This document shows, piece by piece, positions 1-12,102 of a stretch of DNA of 64,000 bases (the first letter of the stretch is position 1; each line of letters starts with the position of its first letter). The notes below the pieces were generated by a model, which made no database searches, was not told where the DNA came from, and saw only the letters and a program-made list of their open reading frames with translations. Source of the stretch: Bufo bufo (Eukaryota > Chordata > Amphibia > Anura > Bufonidae); NCBI RefSeq assembly GCF_905171765.1, contig NC_053389.1:747721146-747785145 (forward strand), given 5' to 3'. A program made the position numbers and the translations under genes.

Positions 1-1234
1 TGACATGGTTGAGATGCTTGGTGACGCAGGTGGTGGTGTTGGTGGTACATCCCATGGTTGCTGGGCGGCAGGTGCCAACGTTCCTCCAGAGGCGGAGGAG
101 GGGCCGAGGCGGCGGCAGCAGCAGCAGAAGAGGCCGAGCGGCGGCAGCAGCAGAAGAGGCCGAGGCGGCAGCAGCAGAAGACGGTAGCAGGGGGAGCCTG
201 AGTGACTTCCCTTGTTTTTAAGGTGTTTACTCCACTGCAGTTCATGCTTTGCATGCAGGTGCCTGGTCATGCAGGTTGTGCTAAGGTTCAGAACGTTAAT
301 GGCCTCGCTTCAGGCTCTGATGGCACAGCGTGCAAACCACTCGGGTCTTGTCGTCAGCACATTGTTTGAAGAAGTGCCATGCAGGGAACTCCTTGAAGCT
401 GCCTTTGGGGTGCTCGGTCCCAGATGGTGGCGGTCAGTAGCAGGCGGAGTCTCTTGGCGGCGGGTGTTTTGATTTTGCCCACTGCTCCCTCTTTTGCTAC
501 GCTGTTGGCTCGGTTTTACCACTGCCTCTTCCTCCGAACTGTGAAAGTCAGTGGCACAACCTTCATTCCATGTGGGGTCTAGGACCTCAATCGTCCCCTG
601 CATCGTCTTCCACCCAGTCTTGATCCCTGACCTCCTGTTCAGTCTGCACACTGCAGAAAGACGCAGCAGTTGGCACCTGTGTTTCGTCATCATCAGAGAC
701 GTGCTGAGGTGGTATTCCCATGTCCTCATCATCAGGAAAAATAAGTGGTTGTGCATTAGTGCATTCTATCTCTTCCACCCCTGGGGAAGGGCTAGGTGGA
801 TGCCCTTGGGAAACCCTGGCAGCAGAGTCTTCAAACAGCATAAGAGACTGCTGCATAACTTGAGGCTCAGACAGTTTCCCTGATATGCATGGGGGTGATG
901 TGACAGACCGATGGGCTTGGTTTTCATGCGCCATCTGTGCGCTTTCTGCAGAAGACTGGGTGGGAGATAATGTGAACGTGCTGGATCCACTGTCGGCCAC
1001 CCAATTGACTAATGCCTGTACCTGCTCAGGCCTTACCATCCTTAGAACGGCATTGGGCCCCACCAAATATCGCTGTAAATTCTGCTGGCTACTGGGACCT
1101 GAGGTAGTTGGTTCACTAGGACGTGTGGCTGTGGCAGAACGGCCACGTCCTCTCCCAGCACCAGAGGGTCCACTAACACCACCACGACCATGTCCACGTC
1201 CGCGTCCGCGTCCCTTATTAGATGTTTTCCTCAT
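1..1234 (-). pseudogene. hAT-type transposase, N-terminal part (copy 1, cut by window edge)
   Basis: The minus strand reads from an ATG at 1234 into a Gly/Arg-rich start (repeated GRGRG), then an acidic Ser-rich stretch containing DDDETQVPTA. This matches the start of the related copy at 7477-9431. Near 345-210 a BED-type zinc finger is visible (CTLC, then CMTRHLHAKH). It lies in a different frame from the upstream part, and a one-base change relative to copy 2 explains the shift. In hAT transposons the BED finger binds the element's own ends and precedes the RNase H-like transposase core; that core would lie left of this window. The 295-bp array lies just upstream of the start codon. I infer a dead fragment. 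The family call rests on similarity to the other hAT copies here, which carry the dimerisation motif. Confidence 0.7.
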
Positions 1235-1252
1235 TGTTCCCGTTCACCACAA

Positions 1253-4200
1253 TTTTGAGAATGGCAAATTTGGGAATGCTTTTTCAACCCAGAACAAAAA
1301 GTCTGCTTTTACGGTCACTACAAATAACTTGACCAGCTACAACAGTGCAGATTTGGTTGAATAGAGATGTGAGACCTGTTTTTTTTTTGCGCTGTGTGAC
1401 AGGTATAGGTTTAATCACAGAATCACACTTCTATCAGCACGCTAGCGTGTGTCTTAGGTTTTTCTGAATGACACTATCAATACCTTCAATGTAAGATTTT
1501 CTTTTTGGGATAGATTTCAAGTAGGCCTCAAATACCAGAAACTAGTTATTTTGAGAATGGCAAATTTGGGAATGCTTTTTCAACCCAGAACAAAAAGTCT
1601 GCTTTTACGGTCACTACAAATAACTTGACCAGCTACAACAGTGCAGATTTGGTTGAATAGAGATGTGAGACCTGTTTTTTTTTGCGCTGTGTGACAGGTA
1701 TAGGTTTAATCACAGAATCACACTTCTATCAGCACGCTAGCGTGTGTCTTAGGTTTTTCTGAATGACACTATCAATACCTTCAATGTAAGATTTTCTTTT
1801 TGGGATAGATTTCAAGTAGGCCTCAAATACCAGAAACTAGTTATTTTGAGAATGGCAAATTTGGGAATGCTTTTTCAACCCAGAACAAAAAGTCTGCTTT
1901 TACGGTCACTACAAATAACTTGACCAGCTACAACAGTGCAGATTTGGTTGAATAGAGATGTGAGACCTGTTTTTTTTTGCGCTGTGTGACAGGTATAGGT
2001 TTAATCACAGAATCACACTTCTATCAGCACGCTAGCGTGTGTCTTAGGTTTTTCTGAATGACACTATCAATACCTTCAATGTAAGATTTTCTTTTTGGGA
2101 TAGATTTCAAGTAGGCCTCAAATACCAGAAACTAGTTATTTTGAGAATGGCAAATTTGGGAATGCTTTTTCAACCCAGAACAAAAAGTCTGCTTTTACGG
2201 TCACTACAAATAACTTGACCAGCTACAACAGTGCAGATTTGGTTGAATAGAGATGTGAGACCTGTTTTTTTTTGCGCTGTGTGACAGGTATAGGTTTAAT
2301 CACAGAATCACACTTCTATCAGCACGCTAGCGTGTGTCTTAGGTTTTTCTGAATGACACTATCAATACCTTCAATGTAAGATTTTCTTTTTGGGATAGAT
2401 TTCAAGTAGGCCTCAAATACCAGAAACTAGTTATTTTGAGAATGGCAAATTTGGGAATGCTTTTTCAACCCAGAACAAAAAGTCTGCTTTTACGGTCACT
2501 ACAAATAACTTGACCAGCTACAACAGTGCAGATTTGGTTGAATAGAGATGTGAGACCTGTTTTTTTTTTGCGCTGTGTGACAGGTATAGGTTTAATCACA
2601 GAATCACACTTCTATCAGCACGCTAGCGTGTGTCTTAGGTTTTTCTGAATGACACTATCAATACCTTCAATGTAAGATTTTCTTTTTGGGATAGATTTCA
2701 AGTAGGCCTCAAATACCAGAAACTAGTTATTTTGAGAATGGCAAATTTGGGAATGCTTTTTCAACCCAGAACAAAAAGTCTGCTTTTACGGTCACTACAA
2801 ATAACTTGACCAGCTACAACAGTGCAGATTTGGTTGAATAGAGATGTGAGACCTGTTTTTTTTTGCGCTGTGTGACAGGTATAGGTTTAATCACAGAATC
2901 ACACTTCTATCAGCACGCTAGCGTGTGTCTTAGGTTTTTCTGAATGACACTATCAATACCTTCAATGTAAGATTTTCTTTTTGGGATAGATTTCAAGTAG
3001 GCCTCAAATACCAGAAACTAGTTATTTTGAGAATGGCAAATTTGGGAATGCTTTTTCAACCCAGAACAAAAAGTCTGCTTTTACGGTCACTACAAATAAC
3101 TTGACCAGCTACAACAGTGCAGATTTGGTTGAATAGAGATGTGAGACCTGTTTTTTTTTGCGCTGTGTGACAGGTATAGGTTTAATCACAGAATCACACT
3201 TCTATCAGCACGCTAGCGTGTGTCTTAGGTTTTTCTGAATGACACTATCAATACCTTCAATGTAAGATTTTCTTTTTGGGATAGATTTCAAGTAGGCCTC
3301 AAATACCAGAAACTAGTTATTTTGAGAATGGCAAATTTGGGAATGCTTTTTCAACCCAGAACAAAAAGTCTGCTTTTACGGTCACTACAAATAACTTGAC
3401 CAGCTACAACAGTGCAGATTTGGTTGAATAGAGATGTGAGACCTGTTTTTTTTTGCGCTGTGTGACAGGTATAGGTTTAATCACAGAATCACACTTCTAT
3501 CAGCACGCTAGCGTGTGTCTTAGGTTTTTCTGAATGACACTATCAATACCTTCAATGTAAGATTTTCTTTTTGGGATAGATTTCAAGTAGGCCTCAAATA
3601 CCAGAAACTAGTTATTTTGAGAATGGCAAATTTGGGAATGCTTTTTCAACCCAGAACAAAAAGTCTGCTTTTACGGTCACTACAAATAACTTGACCAGCT
3701 ACAACAGTGCAGATTTGGTTGAATAGAGATGTGAGACCTGTTTTTTTTTTGCGCTGTGTGACAGGTATAGGTTTAATCACAGAATCACACTTCTATCAGC
3801 ACGCTAGCGTGTGTCTTAGGTTTTTCTGAATGACACTATCAATACCTTCAATGTAAGATTTTCTTTTTGGGATAGATTTCAAGTAGGCCTCAAATACCAG
3901 AAACTAGTTATTTTGAGAATGGCAAATTTGGGAATGCTTTTTCAACCCAGAACAAAAAGTCTGCTTTTACGGTCACTACAAATAACTTGACCAGCTACAA
4001 CAGTGCAGATTTGGTTGAATAGAGATGTGAGACCTGTTTTTTTTTTGCGCTGTGTGACAGGTATAGGTTTAATCACAGAATCACACTTCTATCAGCACGC
4101 TAGCGTGTGTCTTAGGTTTTTCTGAATGACACTATCAATACCTTCAATGTAAGATTTTCTTTTTGGGATAGATTTCAAGTAGGCCTCAAATACCAGAAAC

Positions 4201-5800
4201 TAGTTATTTTGAGAATGGCAAATTTGGGAATGCTTTTTCAACACAGAACAAAAAGTCTGCTTTTACGGTCACTACAAATAACTTGACCAGCTACAACAGT
4301 GCAGATTTGGTTGAATAGAGATGTGAGACCTGTTTTTTTTTTGCGCTGTGTGACAGGTATAGGTTTAATCACAGAATCACACTTCTATCAGCACGCTAGC
4401 GTGTGTCTTAGGTTTTTCTGAATGACACTATCAATACCTTCAATGTAAGATTTTCTTTTTGGGATAGATTTCAAGTAGGCCTCAAATACCAGAAACTAGT
4501 TATTTTGAGAATGGCAAATTTGGGAATGCTTTTTCAACCCAGAACAAAAAGTCTGCTTTTACGGTCACTACAAATAACTTGACCAGCTACAACAGTGCAG
4601 ATTTGGTTGAATAGAGATGTGAGACCTGTTTTTTTTGCGCTGTGTGACAGGTATAGGTTTAATCACAGAATCACACTTCTATCAGCACGCTAGCGTGTGT
4701 CTTAGGTTTTTCTGAATGACACTATCAATACCTTCAATGTAAGATTTTCTTTTTGGGATAGATTTCAAGTAGGCCTCAAATACCAGAAACTAGTTATTTT
4801 GAGAATGGCAAATTTGGGAATGCTTTTTCAACCCAGAACAAAAAGTCTGCTTTTACGGTCACTACAAATAACTTGACCAGCTACAACAGTGCAGATTTGG
4901 TTGAATAGAGATGTGAGACCTGTTTTTTTTTGCGCTGTGTGACAGGTATAGGTTTAATCACAGAATCACACTTCTATCAGCACGCTAGCGTGTGTCTTAG
5001 GTTTTTCTGAATGACACTATCAATACCTTCAATGTAAGATTTTCTTTTTGGGATAGATTTCAAGTAGGCCTCAAATACCAGAAACTAGTTATTTTGAGAA
5101 TGGCAAATTTGGGAATGCTTTTTCAACCCAGAACAAAAAGTCTGCTTTTACGGTCACTACAAATAACTTGACCAGCTACAACAGTGCAGATTTGGTTGAA
5201 TAGAGATGTGAGACCTGTTTTTTTTTGCGCTGTGTGACAGGTATAGGTTTAATCACAGAATCACACTTCTATCAGCACGCTAGCGTGTGTCTTAGGTTTT
5301 TCTGAATGACACTATCAATACCTTCAATGTAAGATTTTCTTTTTGGGATAGATTTCAAGAAGGCCTCAAATACCAGAAACTAGTTATTTTGAGAATGGCA
5401 AATTTGGGAATGCTTTTTCAACCCAGAACAAAAAGTCTGCTTTTACGGTCACTACAAATAACTTGACCAGCTACAACAGTGCAGATTTGGTTGAATAGAG
5501 ATGTGAGACCTGTTTTTTTTTTGCGCTGTGTGACAGGTATAGGTTTAATCACAGAATCACACTTCTATCAGCACGCTAGCGTGTGTCTTAGGTTTTTCTA
5601 ATGACACTATCAATACCTTCAATGTAAGATTTTCTTTTTGGGATAGATTTCAAGTAGGCCTCAAATACCAGAAACTAGTTATTTTGAGAATGGCAAATTT
5701 GGGAATGCTTTTTCAACCCAGAACAAAAAGTCTGCTTTTACGGTCACTACAAATAACTTGACCAGCTAAAACAGTGCAGATTTGGTTGAATAGAAATGTC
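1253..5800. repeat. Tandem array, about 295-bp unit, about 15 copies
   Basis: A unit beginning ttttgagaatggcaaat recurs every 295-296 bases (for example at 1253, 1549, 1844, 2139 and 2434). Units are almost identical: the main variation is an 8-10 base T run, plus isolated changes near 4242, 5360, 5599 and 5768. Each unit carries the palindrome acgctagcgt. The last copy diverges after about 5795. The array abuts the first codons of the hAT ORF on its 5' side, so it is transposon-internal or promoter-proximal sequence that has been amplified. Confidence 0.95.
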
Positions 5801-5892
5801 AGGTCTATTTTTTAGGCGCTGGGTGACAGGCTCAACTTGCCCCTGATGTAATATATGGCCAAAAAATAACCACACTGTGATGGTTAAATGCA

Positions 5893-6392
5893 NNNNNNNN
5901 NNNNNNNNNNNNNNNNNNNNNNNNNNNNNNNNNNNNNNNNNNNNNNNNNNNNNNNNNNNNNNNNNNNNNNNNNNNNNNNNNNNNNNNNNNNNNNNNNNNN
6001 NNNNNNNNNNNNNNNNNNNNNNNNNNNNNNNNNNNNNNNNNNNNNNNNNNNNNNNNNNNNNNNNNNNNNNNNNNNNNNNNNNNNNNNNNNNNNNNNNNNN
6101 NNNNNNNNNNNNNNNNNNNNNNNNNNNNNNNNNNNNNNNNNNNNNNNNNNNNNNNNNNNNNNNNNNNNNNNNNNNNNNNNNNNNNNNNNNNNNNNNNNNN
6201 NNNNNNNNNNNNNNNNNNNNNNNNNNNNNNNNNNNNNNNNNNNNNNNNNNNNNNNNNNNNNNNNNNNNNNNNNNNNNNNNNNNNNNNNNNNNNNNNNNNN
6301 NNNNNNNNNNNNNNNNNNNNNNNNNNNNNNNNNNNNNNNNNNNNNNNNNNNNNNNNNNNNNNNNNNNNNNNNNNNNNNNNNNNNNNNNNNNN
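5893..6392. other. Assembly gap (500 N)
   Basis: Exactly 500 N bases, a conventional scaffold-gap size, directly after the 295-bp array. The array is a likely cause of the break, so its true copy number is unknown. Sequence on the right resumes in another hAT fragment. Confidence 0.99.
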
Positions 6393-6587
6393 CCCTGCCT
6401 TCTCAGGTGCTGGCGGTGCCCCAGCTGCGTTGGCGACCTCTTCCTCCTCCTCTGCCTTTGCCTTGTGCTTCCACTGTGCCCCAGCTGTCAGGTGGGAATG
6501 CCATTCTCAGCGTGCGCTTGTAGTCGCGCATCTTCCGATCAGTAACAGATGTTTTCACTAAATTTAGTTCCCTGTCAGCAATGCAGA
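6393..6587 (-). pseudogene. hAT fragment (partial copy next to gap)
   Basis: The bases after the gap repeat a segment found at about 7835-7890 inside the hAT copy at 7477-9431 (ccctgccttct, then aggtgctggcggtgcccc). It is therefore another piece of the same family on the minus strand, cut by the gap. The minus-strand reading includes DRKMRDYKRTLRMAF, of a kind found in hAT cores. It runs leftwards out of the 92-bp repeats. No intact frame remains. Confidence 0.5.
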
Positions 6588-6990
6588 GCAGGGGTTCATT
6601 CACGGCAAAAGGGGGTTCATGTCACCCAGCAGTAGAACAGAGGATTTTGAGAGAACGAGGCCCATGTCACCCAGGCACAGCAGGGGTTCATTCACGGCAA
6701 AAGGGGGATTTTGTCACCCAGCAATAGAACAGAGGATTTTGAGAGATTTAGGCCCATGTCACCCAGGCACAGCAGGGGTTCATTCACGGCAAAAGGGGGA
6801 TCTTGTCACCAAGCAATAGAACAGAGGATTTTGAGAGATTTAGGCCCCTGTCACCCAAGCACAGCAGGGGTTCATTCACGGCGAAAGGGGGTTCATGTCA
6901 CCCAGCAATAGAACAGAGGATTTTGAGAGATTTAGGCCCCTGTCACCCAGGCAAAGCAGGGGTTTGTATACGCCAAAAATGGTAAAATGT
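6588..6990. repeat. Tandem array, 92-bp unit, about 4.3 copies
   Basis: ggggttcattcacggc recurs at 6591, 6683, 6775 and 6867, with a degraded copy at 6959, an exact 92-base period. Because 92 is not a multiple of 3, the same peptide appears in staggered frames, which explains three overlapping short ORFs; these are not genes. It lies between two pieces of hAT sequence. Confidence 0.92.
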
Positions 6991-7476
6991 CACCCGACAA
7001 TTGAAAATAAGAATTTCTTAAATTTAGGGCACTTTAATGCACTTTTTTGCATTAAAATGGCTCTAAAATAGTCCTTGAAAAGGCTAGAGGGATGTAAAAG
7101 GCAGTAAAATGTGCTTAAGAGCATGGCAACTGCTCTGCAAACAAATGTGGATAGGGAAATAACTTAAAATAAAATAAAATAACTAAAAATTACAAATTAT
7201 TAACCTGCAACTCAGAGAAGGAGGTGGATATGGAGTCGGAGGTTGAGGAGGCAGTGAATGTGGTGTTGTAGGTGGAGGCAGCAATGGAGGAGGAGGAGGT
7301 AGCCAACAATGTTTTTTTTTTATTTTTTTATTGGGGTAGTTAGCCCCCAAAATATTGGGACAAATAGAAATAAAAGAAAACAAAGAATCATTGCACTTGA
7401 CTTGAGTACAAGAATGTATGTTTGATGGTGGTATAAATGTCTATTCTGCACAAGGTACAGACAAGTCTTGTAGGAT
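6991..7476. other. AT-rich spacer, no gene seen
   Basis: Low-complexity AT-rich DNA with a purine-rich tract (about 7210-7300, ggagg-type repeats) and a T run near 7311-7330. It lies 3' of the hAT transposase and is probably the element's 3' non-coding part. No coding or RNA signal is visible. Confidence 0.5.
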
Positions 7477-9431
7477 CTAAGCCTGGTTCATTTTAATGAA
7501 CGTGAGCTTGTCCACGTTGGCTGTGGACAGGCGGCTACGCTTGTCTGTGAAGACGCCCCCTTTCGTGCTAAACACACGTTCAGATAATACACTGGCTGCA
7601 GGGCAGGCCAGCACCTCCAAGGCGTAAAGGGCAAGCTCAGGCCATGTGTCCAATTTGGAGACCCAGAAGTTGAAGGGGGCAGACCTGTCATTCAGTACGT
7701 GTAGGCGTGTGCACACATACTGCTCCACCATGTTGGTGAAATGCTGCCTCCTGTTAAGACGTTCCATATCAGCTGGTGGTGCTGGTTGTTGTGGTGTGCT
7801 GACAAAGCTTTTCCACATTTCGGCCATGCTAACCCTGCCTTCTGAGGTGCTGGCGGTGCCCCAGCTGCGTTGGCGACCTCTTTCTCATCCTGTAATCGCT
7901 CATGTGTGCCAGGCTGCCCAGAGGCAACAAAAAGCTGTCCCCTGTGGGAGGTGTATCGTCTGTGTCCTCTGTATCCCCACATCCACGCACCAGTGATGGC
8001 CATGAGCTGGTCTGGGTGCCATTCTGCTGTGAACATGATTCCTCCTCCTGCATCTCCTTCTCCTCATCCTCCAGGTCCTCATCCTCCAGAACTGTGCCCT
8101 GGCTGGACAATTGTGTTCCTTGGGTTTGTGGGTGCAGGAACCCACCCTCGGAGCCACTTGGGAATGACTGGCCAGAAACCCTACAAAATGATCCCTCTTC
8201 CTCCTCCTCCTGCATTTACCCAGTGTGCTGTTATGGAGATATAACGGCCCTGACCGTGCTTACTAGTCCATGTATCTGTAGTCAGGTGCACATTGCCACA
8301 GATGGCGTTGTGCAGTGCACACTTGATGTTGTCCCCTACTTGGTTGTGAAGGGAAGGGATGGCTCGCCTTGAAAGGTAGTGGCGGCTGGGCACGACGTAC
8401 TGTGGGACAGCCACCTCCATAAGGCCTTTAAAACTATCCGTCGCCACCAGACAGAATTACAGCATTTCAAAGGCAAGTAATTTAGAAACGCTGGCATTCA
8501 GGGCTAGGGATCGCGGGTGGGTAGGGGGGTACTTCCTCTTCCTCTCCAGCGTTTGGGATATGGAGAGCTGAATGCTTCGGTGTGACATTGTGGAGATGCT
8601 TGGTGAGCCAGGTGTTGGTGTTGCTGGCAGATCCTCTGTTTGTGGGGTGCCAGGTGGCACTGTCACTCCAGAGGTTGATGAAGAGGCCGCAACTGCAGCA
8701 GAAGAGGAGGCAGGAGGAGCCAGAGACCATTCTTGGTTTTTGAGGTGTCTACTCCACTGCAGCTCGTGCTTTGCATTTAAATGCCTGGTCATGCAGGTTG
8801 TGCTCAGGTTGAGAACGTTTATGCCTCGCTTCAGGCCCTGATTGCACAGCGTGCAAACCACTCGTGTCTTGTCGTCTTGGAGCTGGCTTTGGTGTGCTCG
8901 GTCCCTTGCTGCGGTGGGCAGTAGGAGGCGTACTGTTTAGAGGACGGCCGCTCCGCTTTTGCACCCTGCTCCCTCTTCTGCTGTGCTGGTGGCTCTGTGC
9001 GACCACCGCCTCTTCCTCCGAACTACATAGGTCACTCGCATGACCTTGATTCCATGTGGGGTCGAGGACCTCATTTTCCTCCACATCATCTTCCACCCAG
9101 TCTTCACCACTGAATTCCTTGTCGGTCTGCACACTTTCAAAAGCCCCAGCAGTTGGCACCTGTGTTTCGTCATCATCCGAGACGTGTTGCGATGGTCCTC
9201 CCATGTACTCATCTTGAAAAATAAGTGGTTGGGCATAGGTGCACTGAATCTCTTCCACTTCTGGGGCAGGGCTAGGTGTATGGCCCTGGGAAACCCTGCA
9301 AACAGAGTCATCAAAAAGCAGAAGAGACTGCTGCATGACTTGGGGCACAGACTGCTTGGCTGATTTGCAAGGGGGTGAGGTGAAAGACTGATGGACACCG
9401 GCTGCAGGTGCCAACTGTGGTCTTTCAGCAT
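7477..9431 (-). pseudogene. hAT-family transposase with BED finger (copy 2), decayed
   Basis: A dead transposase read right to left in several frames. From 9414 it has the acidic Ser/Glu-rich N-terminus. At about 8861-8740 there is a BED zinc finger (CTLC, then CMTRHLNAKH). At about 8330-8240 a conserved hAT core block reads VHLTTDTWTSKHGQGRYISI. At 7827-7477 there is the C-terminal dimerisation region (LACPAASVLSERVFSTKGG). hAT transposases use a DDE RNase H-like core for cut-and-paste transposition and dimerise through this C-terminal block. The pieces lie in at least three frames with an Asp/Glu-rich stretch between, and the part between the DTW block and the dimerisation block is shorter than usual, so internal deletion is likely. 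Its 5' end is replaced at about 9431 by a Penelope-like fragment. Confidence 0.85.
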
Positions 9432-9675
9432 GATAGATAAGTAGAGAGAGACGCGGAACTCACCGATGGTTGTTGCTGGTTGCTTTATTGCAAATCAAGC
9501 GGCATACTGCGCAGGCAGGGGAGCGGGATGGCCACAATGTGCGTCGGCGACGGCCGTTTCGCGCGGAAGTCGCGCTTCTTCAGGCAGCACCCCCTGAGGG
9601 GTTAATTGTGCGGATCACAGCCCCCTGTAAGAGATCGGGTGCTGCCAGGCAGCAGGGGGCAGTTATGTACACAGT
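9431..9675 (-). mobile_element. Penelope-like retroelement terminal fragment
   Basis: Sequence breaks away from the hAT homology at about 9431. On the minus strand it contains a hammerhead-type ribozyme core, then a short tail with TTTGCAATAAAG about 60 bases downstream. That arrangement is established for the terminal repeats of Penelope-like elements. No reverse transcriptase or GIY-YIG ORF is present. The right limit is approximate. A SINE or retrozyme-like carrier cannot be excluded. Confidence 0.5.
9539..9590 (-). ncRNA. Hammerhead ribozyme motif, type I
   Basis: The minus strand reads CTGAAGA, a stem II of GCGCG and CGCGC with a 5-base loop, GAAA, a minimal stem III (AC and GT around GGCC), then GTC. 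All conserved core positions (CUGANGA, GAAA, NUH) are present. Stem I forms from GC/GC next to the core plus GUGC/GCAC farther out, with an internal loop as expected for tertiary contacts. Predicted self-cleavage is between 9549 and 9548. Short stem III is typical of hammerheads in Penelope-like elements. Activity is not shown. Confidence 0.65.
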
Positions 9676-9679
9676 TCTT

Positions 9680-10114
9680 AGTATATTCTAACTTGAAGCG
9701 TCCCCATCACCATGGGAACGCCTCTGTGTTAGAATATACTGTCAGATCTGAGTTTTCACGATGTGAAAACTCAGCTCTGAAAAAGCTCTATGAAGACGGA
9801 TCTGCAGATCCGTCTGTGCGAAAGTAGCCTATGGACACGGATCACAGACGCGGATGACAATCTTGTGTGCATCCGTGTTTTTTCACGGATCCATTGACTT
9901 GAATGGGTCCGCGAACCGTTGTCCGTCAAAAAATAGGACAGGTCCTATTTTTTTGACGGACAGGAAACACGGATCACGGACGCGGATGAACAACGGTGCA
10001 TTTTCCGAGTTTTCAACGGACCCATTGAAAGTCAATGGGTCCGTAGAAAATCACGGAAAACGGAACAACGGACACGGATGCACACAACGGTCGTGTGCAT
10101 GAGGCCTAATACAG
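9680..10114. mobile_element. Palindrome-rich MITE cluster (Harbinger-like right end)
   Basis: Contains inverted pairs tagtatattctaac/gttagaatatact, ctgagttttcac/gtgaaaactcag and gacggatc/gatccgtc. A longer segment with repeated ggatccattgac/aatgggtccg motifs ends in gtgtgcatgaggcc followed by TAA at about 10110. The end resembles the MITE at 13243-13576, which is flanked by TAA as PIF/Harbinger elements are. The left terminus is not identified. Confidence 0.5.
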
Positions 10115-10479
10115 ATGTTGTAGATTGCCCAAAAAGTCTTTTTTGCTAACAGAATATGAATGCTGTATATATTAAACTTGAATTTAACACTTGCAGATCT
10201 GGAAAATACTGTTTTTTGACAAAAAAATGTGTGTTTTTAAAACCCCAGAAAATGATGGGTGTATTTCTACCTTAAATTGCACACTGACTAATCCAGATGT
10301 TGTAGTTTGCCCCCAAAAAATGGTGATTTGCAATGTCCCAAAAGCTCAGATGCAGTGCTGTTGCACTGAGCATGCATAAAATGGCCGCCGCCGCCACCCA
10401 TCTAACTAACAGAATTATAAAAGTAATTTTTTTTTTGGTCAATGGCCTCAGGGCAGGGTAAAACGATTGTGTCCTGCAC

Positions 10480-10866
10480 CCACACAACTATTTCTAGGTA
10501 GATCGCTGAGTTAGATTCTCTCCTATTCTCTCTCTGAAATCACAAGTCCAGCAGCATCCTCTCCCTACACTTGTAACAGCAGAGTGACGTACAGCGCTAC
10601 GTGACTCAAGCTTATGTAGAGCCTGGGTCACATGCTGCTCTGGCCAATCACAGCCATGCCATTAGTAGGCATGGCTGTGATGGCCTCTTGGGGCAAGTAG
10701 TATGACGCTTGTTGATTGGCTGCTGTGCAGCCTTTCAAAAAGCGCCAAGAAAGCGCCGAACACCGAACCCGAACTTTTGCAGAAATGTTCGGGTTCGGGT
10801 CCGGGGTCCAAAAATCCAAAAGTTCGGTACGAACCCGAACTTTACAGTTCGGGTTCGCTCAACCCT
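10480..10866 (-). mobile_element. Non-autonomous hAT-like element end
   Basis: Ends on the plus strand in ttcgggttcgctcaaccct, whose reverse complement starts with the tagggttgagcg terminus common for hAT elements. It has repeated subterminal gttcgggttcg and cgaacccgaac motifs (10750-10860) and an inverted repeat around 10647-10685 (atcacagccatgcc/ggcatggctgtgat). No ORF and no opposite terminus recognised. Confidence 0.5.
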
Positions 10867-10934
10867 ACTCCTGAGTCTTCCGTCTATCTGAACTTCTAAG
10901 ATCTCTCCCAGAGCCGGCGGTGACACAAAGCTCA

Positions 10935-11385
10935 CCCCCTCAACAGTGACCTCTACTGCACCTTTCCCCCTTAACATTGAACTCCACAGTACCCGCCACC
11001 TTAACTGTGACCTCCACAGTGCCTGTCCCCTTAACAGTGACCTCCACAGTACCCCACCCCCTTAACAATGACCTCCACAGTGGCTTGTCCCCTTAATAAC
11101 CCTCCACAGTGATCTTCCCCTTAACAGTGACCTCCACAGGGCCCTGCCCCCTTAACATTAACCTCCACAGCGGCCCGGCCTGGCCCGACCTCCCATAGTG
11201 CCCTGCACAGTGACCCACCCACTCCAACACACTCCATTAATATAAGACGTCCACAGGACCCTGTCCCCTTAATATAAGACTTCTACAGCATCCTGCCCCT
11301 TTAAAATGTGACATCATTAGCACCTCACCCCTTAACAGTTACTTCAACAGCACCAAGCCCTCTTGACAGTGACCTCTAACAGTGA
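10935..11385. repeat. Minisatellite, about 32-bp unit
   Basis: Degenerate repeats of ccccttaacagtgacctcca with a 28-34 base period, about 13 copies, drifting at the right end. No coding potential. Confidence 0.8.
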
Positions 11386-11888
11386 TGAAAAATGGCTGAG
11401 TTGTTATGAAAACCTGGTGTAACTGTGTATGTCAAGACTGAAGGACCTGCGAGCTTCTATTGGATAATAAGGGTCATGTAACTGTGTGACTGGCAGTTAT
11501 AATGTGAGTAAAGCAGCAAGATCCTATTGGCAAATTTTTTGGGAATATGTCAGGAACGATATGTCCTAGAGAGCTGAGACCTGACTCCCAGACACCTGAC
11601 CTAGGTGCTAAATTCGGTCCAGACGTTTGGCCGTGCATAAAGAACAGACAGACATACAGAAATCCATATATATACAGTATATATATATTTTTTTTATATA
11701 CATTGCATTTTCCTCTCTGGTAGCATTGAGAGATAGCTGTCAATCACTAAGTAGGACCTTCCACTGGACTAAGACCATGATGAGTGTAACGGGCAAAAGG
11801 GCAGTGGGTGTGGACCCACTGTGCCATGTAACCAGTTTAGCTTTGGGTTAAACCTAAGGGCGTTGTCTGGGAGCTCTCCTGGTATTCA
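11386..11888. other. No gene seen
   Basis: Anonymous sequence with a TA-rich tract near 11668-11700. ORFs crossing it are short and compositionally random. Confidence 0.5.
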
Positions 11889-12102
11889 CCCTTTAAGGGT
11901 TCATGCACACAGATCCACAAAACATGGATACGGCTGAGTGACTGCCACCATTTTTTTTTTTACTTCTGCAAAAATATCCTATCCTTGTCTGCAAAACAAT
12001 AGGAAATGTTCTATATATTTGTTGGTGTGCTGTCTGCATCTTTTGCACATATACATGTCGATCAGATGTGGACCAAAATTATGACCGTGTGCATGAGCCC
12101 TG
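11889..12102. mobile_element. Short MITE with imperfect TIRs
   Basis: Begins gggttcatgcacac and ends gtgtgcatgagccc, an imperfect inverted terminal pair about 210 bases apart. The interior is AT-rich with no ORF. The termini resemble those of the Harbinger-like MITEs nearby. Confidence 0.6.

Noticed and set aside
1253..5800. CRISPR-like array
   Set aside because: Whole units repeat without variable spacers, and the setting is eukaryotic.
5877..6545. ORFs of 211-222 codons
   Set aside because: Mostly made of N from the assembly gap.
6619..6985. Three overlapping ORFs of about 66 codons
   Set aside because: Same peptide in three registers because the 92-bp unit is not a multiple of three.
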